A stretch of 64,000 nt of DNA. Origin: Nageia nagi. Taxonomy: Eukaryota; Pinophyta. The position numbers and the translations under genes are program-made. The stretch covers positions 169,446,001 through 169,510,000 of the forward strand of contig JBITNC010000001.1 of assembly GCA_050084985.1 (NCBI GenBank), read 5' to 3'. Of this stretch, positions 59,901 to 64,000 are shown piece after piece. The notes under the pieces are model-generated. The model ran no database searches. It was not told where the DNA came from and saw only the letters and a list, made by a program, of their open reading frames with translations. The stretch's first letter is position 1; every line of letters starts with the position of its first letter.

Positions 59901-60714
59901 CTGAAACCTCAAGGTTTATATTTTTGAATATGCTACCTTGTTTGATAAATCTTTGGGAATAGTTCAAAGGGGGAGATGGTAGCTATTAACCCATGTTTTA
60001 AAGCCTCTCGAGTGTTTTACAATGTTCAAAAGTTGTATCAGTTTCAAAAAAAGGTAAAAGAAAGCAGTAAAAAAATAAAGGAAAAGGAAAGTTGAGAATA
60101 ACAAAGAAGCTTAAGTTAATCTCTGAGTAGATCACCTATGACCAATGATGCATTGTCTAAATTACTTACTTTCCGGATTAGTTAAGAAATATTATTCATT
60201 CATCAAATCTACAACAAATGACATAGTCCAAATTCCATGTAGATAAGAGCAAGTAGTAGTTTGATCCTCTAGGAATCACTTGAAGATAGATGGAAATACA
60301 AAGATATGATTGCCAAGTAGTAGGAATGATGATTTCTAGTTAAATGACATAGAAAGTAAGTAAAATTCAAAATACAATCACTTAGCATGCAAGTTGTGAG
60401 AAGTGACAATTCAAATGCTTTCATAAACTCTTCAAGTAGCTTTCCCTAAAAACTTTTAAGTTTTGAAAGGAAATAAACATAAGCATATGAATCACCACAA
60501 GAAAGATGCAAACTTTATAAATTCAATCCACAACTCCAAGAAATGACAAGCTCCATTTAGGTCTTCAAATCCACCACTTCATTCAATAGAAAAAGAGTTT
60601 GCAATCTCTACAAGTTATGCTCTCCTCTAGAGAATTAGTTTCATTCTCCATACAAAAATGACCCATAGTGGGTATTTATAGCATAAAAGTCATAATTGCC
60701 TAGTGTTGCCGTAA
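59900..60714 (-). repeat. Copia-type LTR/leader copy 2
   Basis: Homologous to 38581-39407 (and its short continuation left of the hAT). A TATAAATA box lies on the minus strand at 60673-60680. It sits just 5' of the copia gag on the minus strand, so it may be that element's 5' LTR and leader. It also follows ORFX copy 4, so its ownership is uncertain. Confidence 0.5.
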
Positions 60715-60851
60715 TGCAATTGAAATGAAATTGAAATTACATTGAATTGTTATTTGAGCTTGTGGGAGCAAAAACTCGTTCTCACAAGTCAATTAAAAAA
60801 TAACATACTCTTAAGATCTTAAATCTATTGAATAAGAAATCATAATAAAAG

Positions 60852-61800
60852 CTAAGAAGCTTTATTAGGTTGCATGAAAGATGCAATCTTTTCCTTGAAT
60901 TTGGCACCCATCAAAGCCTCCACCTTCTTCACTCCTATAACAAATATCTCCAATGTGCTGCCATGTTTCTTCAAGTACTCTATGATATTGTTGGAAGTGT
61001 GCTCCTTTTGGTACCCCCAAACTACCAATTGCCTTTCATTCTTGATTTGCTTCCCAAATTTGAGGATGTTCACATATTGGGTATGAATACGTTTGTTGAT
61101 GAAGTGATGGGACCCTTTCACCACTAAGTCTTCTTTCCTCGCATTGGCGTCCTCTTGAATGAACCTTAGCCCATGCTGATATCCATCCATTTGTCGCTAG
61201 ATGTTCCTCTTCAGATTTTCCCTTGTATCGATAAGATCATGGTGTTTGTTCTCTGAATAATTCAACCAATCATAGTGAAAGAGGAACCCTTGACAATAGA
61301 GCAATTCCCTTGGTTTATTTATTGAAATTTCACGTAGTGTGACTATTGTTGGATAACTTTTACCCCATCTTTCTAGCAATTCACATTTTTTTCCTTTCAT
61401 GGTGCTTATTCCTACTTCTGTCGAACGATTAGTTATTTGTAAAGAGAGTTTTTTAATGGCGTCCAAGATCTCTTTTGTCAAATCATCTTTCATCATCGTG
61501 ATTCCTACAGTCAACGAGACCTGTAGCTTGATATCCTATTGTTTCATCTTGCAGCTTCGATTTCCTTGACCAACTTTCTCCTTTTGGCCAACTATTTCTT
61601 CAACTCTCTGATCACATGATCCTTTTGGGCTCCCTCTTTCTCCATGGCAGCAACATTGGCAGTGATTGCATGTTTCCTTTGAGTCCATCCGATTTTTCCC
61701 TCTTCCACCTCGTGGGTGTGAACTCTCAAACCTTGTATCCCTTGGGGATTCCTCTTCTTTGAATAGAATTTGCTAATAGCAATCGAAGTCTCCTTCATGG
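60852..61800 (-). pseudogene. ORFX copy 4 (C-terminal third)
   Basis: The minus strand reads AITANVAAMEKEGAQKDHVI, then RELKK with RRKLVKEIEAA (coiled coil, about 61660-61560). After stops it gives CQGFLFHYDWLNYSENKHHD (matching copy 1 YCYDWFHLYDQIYYV), then RFIQEDANARKEDLVVKGSH and VIGVKKVEALMGAKFKEKIA (matching copy 1 VETFMGDNFEATIAF). Only the C-terminal part remains. The promoter-like segment at 62370 follows it on the 5' side, so about 600-700 N-terminal codons appear to have been lost. Confidence 0.65.
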
Positions 61801-62369
61801 TGACGAAGGTGTTGATTTAATGTACTGGTGAGGGTTCATCTTCTGCCCTGTGGTCTTCTTCACTTTCCTTTAAACACAAAGTATCAATAGTATCTTTTGT
61901 TTAGAGGTTTGTTTTGATTTGAAGGAATGTCTTGTTGTGTCGATCAAGCCTCTAAACACAATTGAGGAAAATATAGTTAGGATAAAATGACATAAAACAA
62001 ATGATTAATGACTATTATTATGCTAAAAGGATAAAAGATAGAGATTACCTTATTGAAGTTGTCGTAGTAGACAAAAATGATGAATTTGATGATGCAAGAT
62101 CCATTTATGTAAAATAGAATCAAAATCCATAGACACAAATTGTAAATGCTTATGTGGATTAAAGGTTATGTAGATACAAATGAGATAATAGGTTACTATG
62201 CATGAGCCAAAAAGTAGATCCATGAATTGTTGTTGCATATTAAGATTGATATGTGGACACAAGCTGAAGACTTGCATACAAGGTACAAAATATGCACAAA
62301 ATATTCAAAAGATTTGTAGTTGAAGCTTCGATTTTCAATTGCTTTTTTCTTAATCATGCAATGGTTGGG

Positions 62370-62377
62370 TATTTATA
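62370..62377 (-). promoter_or_regulatory. TATA box upstream of ORFX copy 4
   Basis: TATAAATA on the minus strand, just downstream of the tandem 73-bp duplication. Confidence 0.5.
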
Positions 62378-62463
62378 GGGAAATCTACATGCATGGATTC
62401 AGTTGATTGTAATTTTTTCAAAGATATATGGATAATGATAATGATGTGTCTCACCTTGGGTGT

Positions 62464-62609
62464 GTTGTAAGATTAAAATGATAACAATTTGTGATTCATA
62501 TGATTTCAATGTGTTGTTAATGATGGTGTCATTTTTGTTGTAAGATTAAAATGATAACAATCTGTGATTCATATGATTTCAATGTGTTGTTAATGATGGT
62601 GTCATTTTT
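62464..62609. repeat. Tandem 73-bp duplication
   Basis: Copies 62464-62536 and 62537-62609 differ at one visible position (AACAATTTG versus AACAATCTG), so the duplication is young. It lies about 90 bp upstream of the TATA box of ORFX copy 4. Confidence 0.95.
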
Positions 62610-64000
62610 AGATTTCTACACAAGGATCTTGTAGCCTAAGAAATTCTTCCTTGAGTTTTTTAAAGAAATATTTGTATATCTAATCTGTTCAACTTTTTAG
62701 CATGTAAATATTACTCCAGGCACACATGGTAGATTCCTATCTGGCTTTTTAGTGTTAGAATATTAAATTATAATATTTACTTCACAGTAGTTGTCTATTA
62801 CAGTTAACATGTGGGCTATTATATTCCTATGTGCACAAATACAAGGTCAAGCCTGTATTGAATGCACCCAACTGACTAAGATGGTTTAGATGCTGATCAA
62901 GCCTGTTAGGTGGGTTTAATTAAAGCTTGCACAAGATTACATATATCCAGCCTTTGTCTCCATATATTAGCATCCAATGAGAGCAATTCACATCTATTTG
63001 TGTGCAGACCAATTTTTCATAGTATTATTGTTTTTGGGTTTTATTCAACCAATTGTTCTCTTATCTTATTACCAACATTTGATAACAAAGCTCTTCTCTC
63101 AAGGCCTTCAAAGTCATTCTCGAGGGCTCTTTTTCAAAGGCATCATCAATGAAAGCATCACTTTCCTTTTTGTTCGTGATCGAATGATCACTTGGTTGAA
63201 TCTTAACTAAAATTGGCACTTGCATTGCAATGTCTCCTAGAATGGCCAAGCTCTACATGTAACACAACTTTATATTCAAAGCTGGAATTTGAGTTTAGTT
63301 TGATGAAGCCAAAGCTGCCAAGGGCCTTCGTTGATAATCATTGAGCTACTCCCTCCCCATATAAAGAATCCTTTGGTCGTTTGCATTTGTGAACACAAGG
63401 CTTCAAAGCATTGGGTGGCCACAAATAATCTATTGGAACAAATTTGCAATCACATATTTCTAGACATCGAAGAACTCAAAATCGTCCTTCTGAACTCCGT
63501 GCTCTCATAGATGACAACTTGCCAATCGAAGTATTTGCTGGAAATTTGTCTTTGCTGTTGGGTGAATATGCAGATGCCCTACTCCGAACACCAGAGGGGG
63601 AGGGTGAATTTTTCTCAATGCTCAACAAGATTGGAACGCACGACCTTGTGATGGTGATTCTTGTTGGGGGTTACAGTTTCGAGAAAACCCTTAAATATTG
63701 TTTATTATTTACGACAAGGCAACTAGTGTTTGTCATTGCTATGGGTTTCCAACCCATGCTGGCTCATGGTATTGGAGAAGGGGTTGCAATTGCACATTGT
63801 TGAGGAGTTCTTTGGGGCCCACAAGTTGAGGCCCCACTTTGAATGCAAGCATACATAGGGCTATAAGATGCAATGAAAACTTTAGTGAGATCCTAATGAA
63901 TATCCTATTTCCTTTGCCAAAACCCACTATGTGCTTTATGAGATTGGTGTTTGAGAACCAATGGAGTTAAAAAGTGAGCAATAGACTTCCTCAATCATGA
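62610..64000. other. Window end, no recognised gene
   Basis: A 119-codon plus-strand frame at 63444-63803 (with IDDNLPIEVFAGNLSLLLGE and LRTPEGEGEFFSMLNKIG) is compositionally protein-like, but I cannot assign it. It does not match LIG4. It may be a further retroelement piece. Confidence 0.3.

Noticed and set aside
1-64000. tRNA, rRNA or organellar insertions
   Set aside because: No cloverleaf-consistent A/B box pairs, rRNA cores or plastid genes were recognised; only weak SINE-like B boxes were seen.

Overview
This is a plant nuclear genomic window, most likely from a gymnosperm (conifer-type) genome. It is almost entirely the inside of one split gene: plant DNA ligase IV (LIG4, non-homologous end joining). 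Sixteen exons are recognisable on the + strand between 2154 and 58190. Together they give about 1.5 kb of coding sequence, i.e. roughly 2 percent of the window. The first visible exon starts downstream of the ligase nucleophile motif and the last one ends inside or just after BRCT domain 1, so the gene runs off both ends. Two introns are enormous (3222-31441, 28.2 kb; 31980-53739, 21.8 kb), while other introns are 75-1800 bp. The gymnosperm assignment is an inference from plant-type LIG4 residues, giant retrotransposon-filled introns and old, nested LTR elements; no species is claimed.

Layout: 1-900 hAT remnant; 2154-3221 LIG4 exons 1-3. The 28-kb intron holds a hAT end (4094-4439), a degenerate LINE on the minus strand (about 4460-7953) split by a solo LTR (6223-7421), a LINE 3' end on the plus strand (7980-8709), another hAT piece (9053-9392), and a hairpin-containing tandem array (9770-15860) interrupted by a complete gag-protease-only LTR element (10700-15581). 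It continues with a long unrecognised retroelement ORF (ORFX copy 1, 16860-20074), a Ty3/gypsy RT relic (21700-22330), ORFX copy 2 on the minus strand (27869-24639) with its own hairpin array (28250-29107), and a hAT piece (29460-30810). Exons 4-5 lie at 31442-31979.

The 21.8-kb intron holds an AT-rich block, a nearly complete hAT element (34677-38572, 8-bp target duplication), ORFX copy 3 (39410-49300), and inside that copy a three-deep nest: a solo LTR (40257-48797) cut by an inverted solo LTR of the same family (40787-42108) and by a complete non-autonomous LTR element (42383-48221). All three insertions have 5-bp target duplications. A hAT 3' end (51887-52805) and a LINE RNase H scrap (53130-53325) follow. 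Exons 6-16 are packed in 53740-58190. Downstream intron sequence has copia gag/protease remains (58925-59900), an LTR-like segment (59900-60714) and ORFX copy 4 (61800-60852).

The part most likely to be undescribed is the ORFX system. It is a family of about 1,000-residue, coiled-coil-ended retroelement proteins that I cannot assign. In three of the four copies the ORF is preceded by a TATA box and, upstream of that, by a tandem array or duplication. In two copies those arrays consist of hairpin-forming units whose sequences differ but whose design is alike. All domain calls were made by eye from translated sequence; no database search was run.
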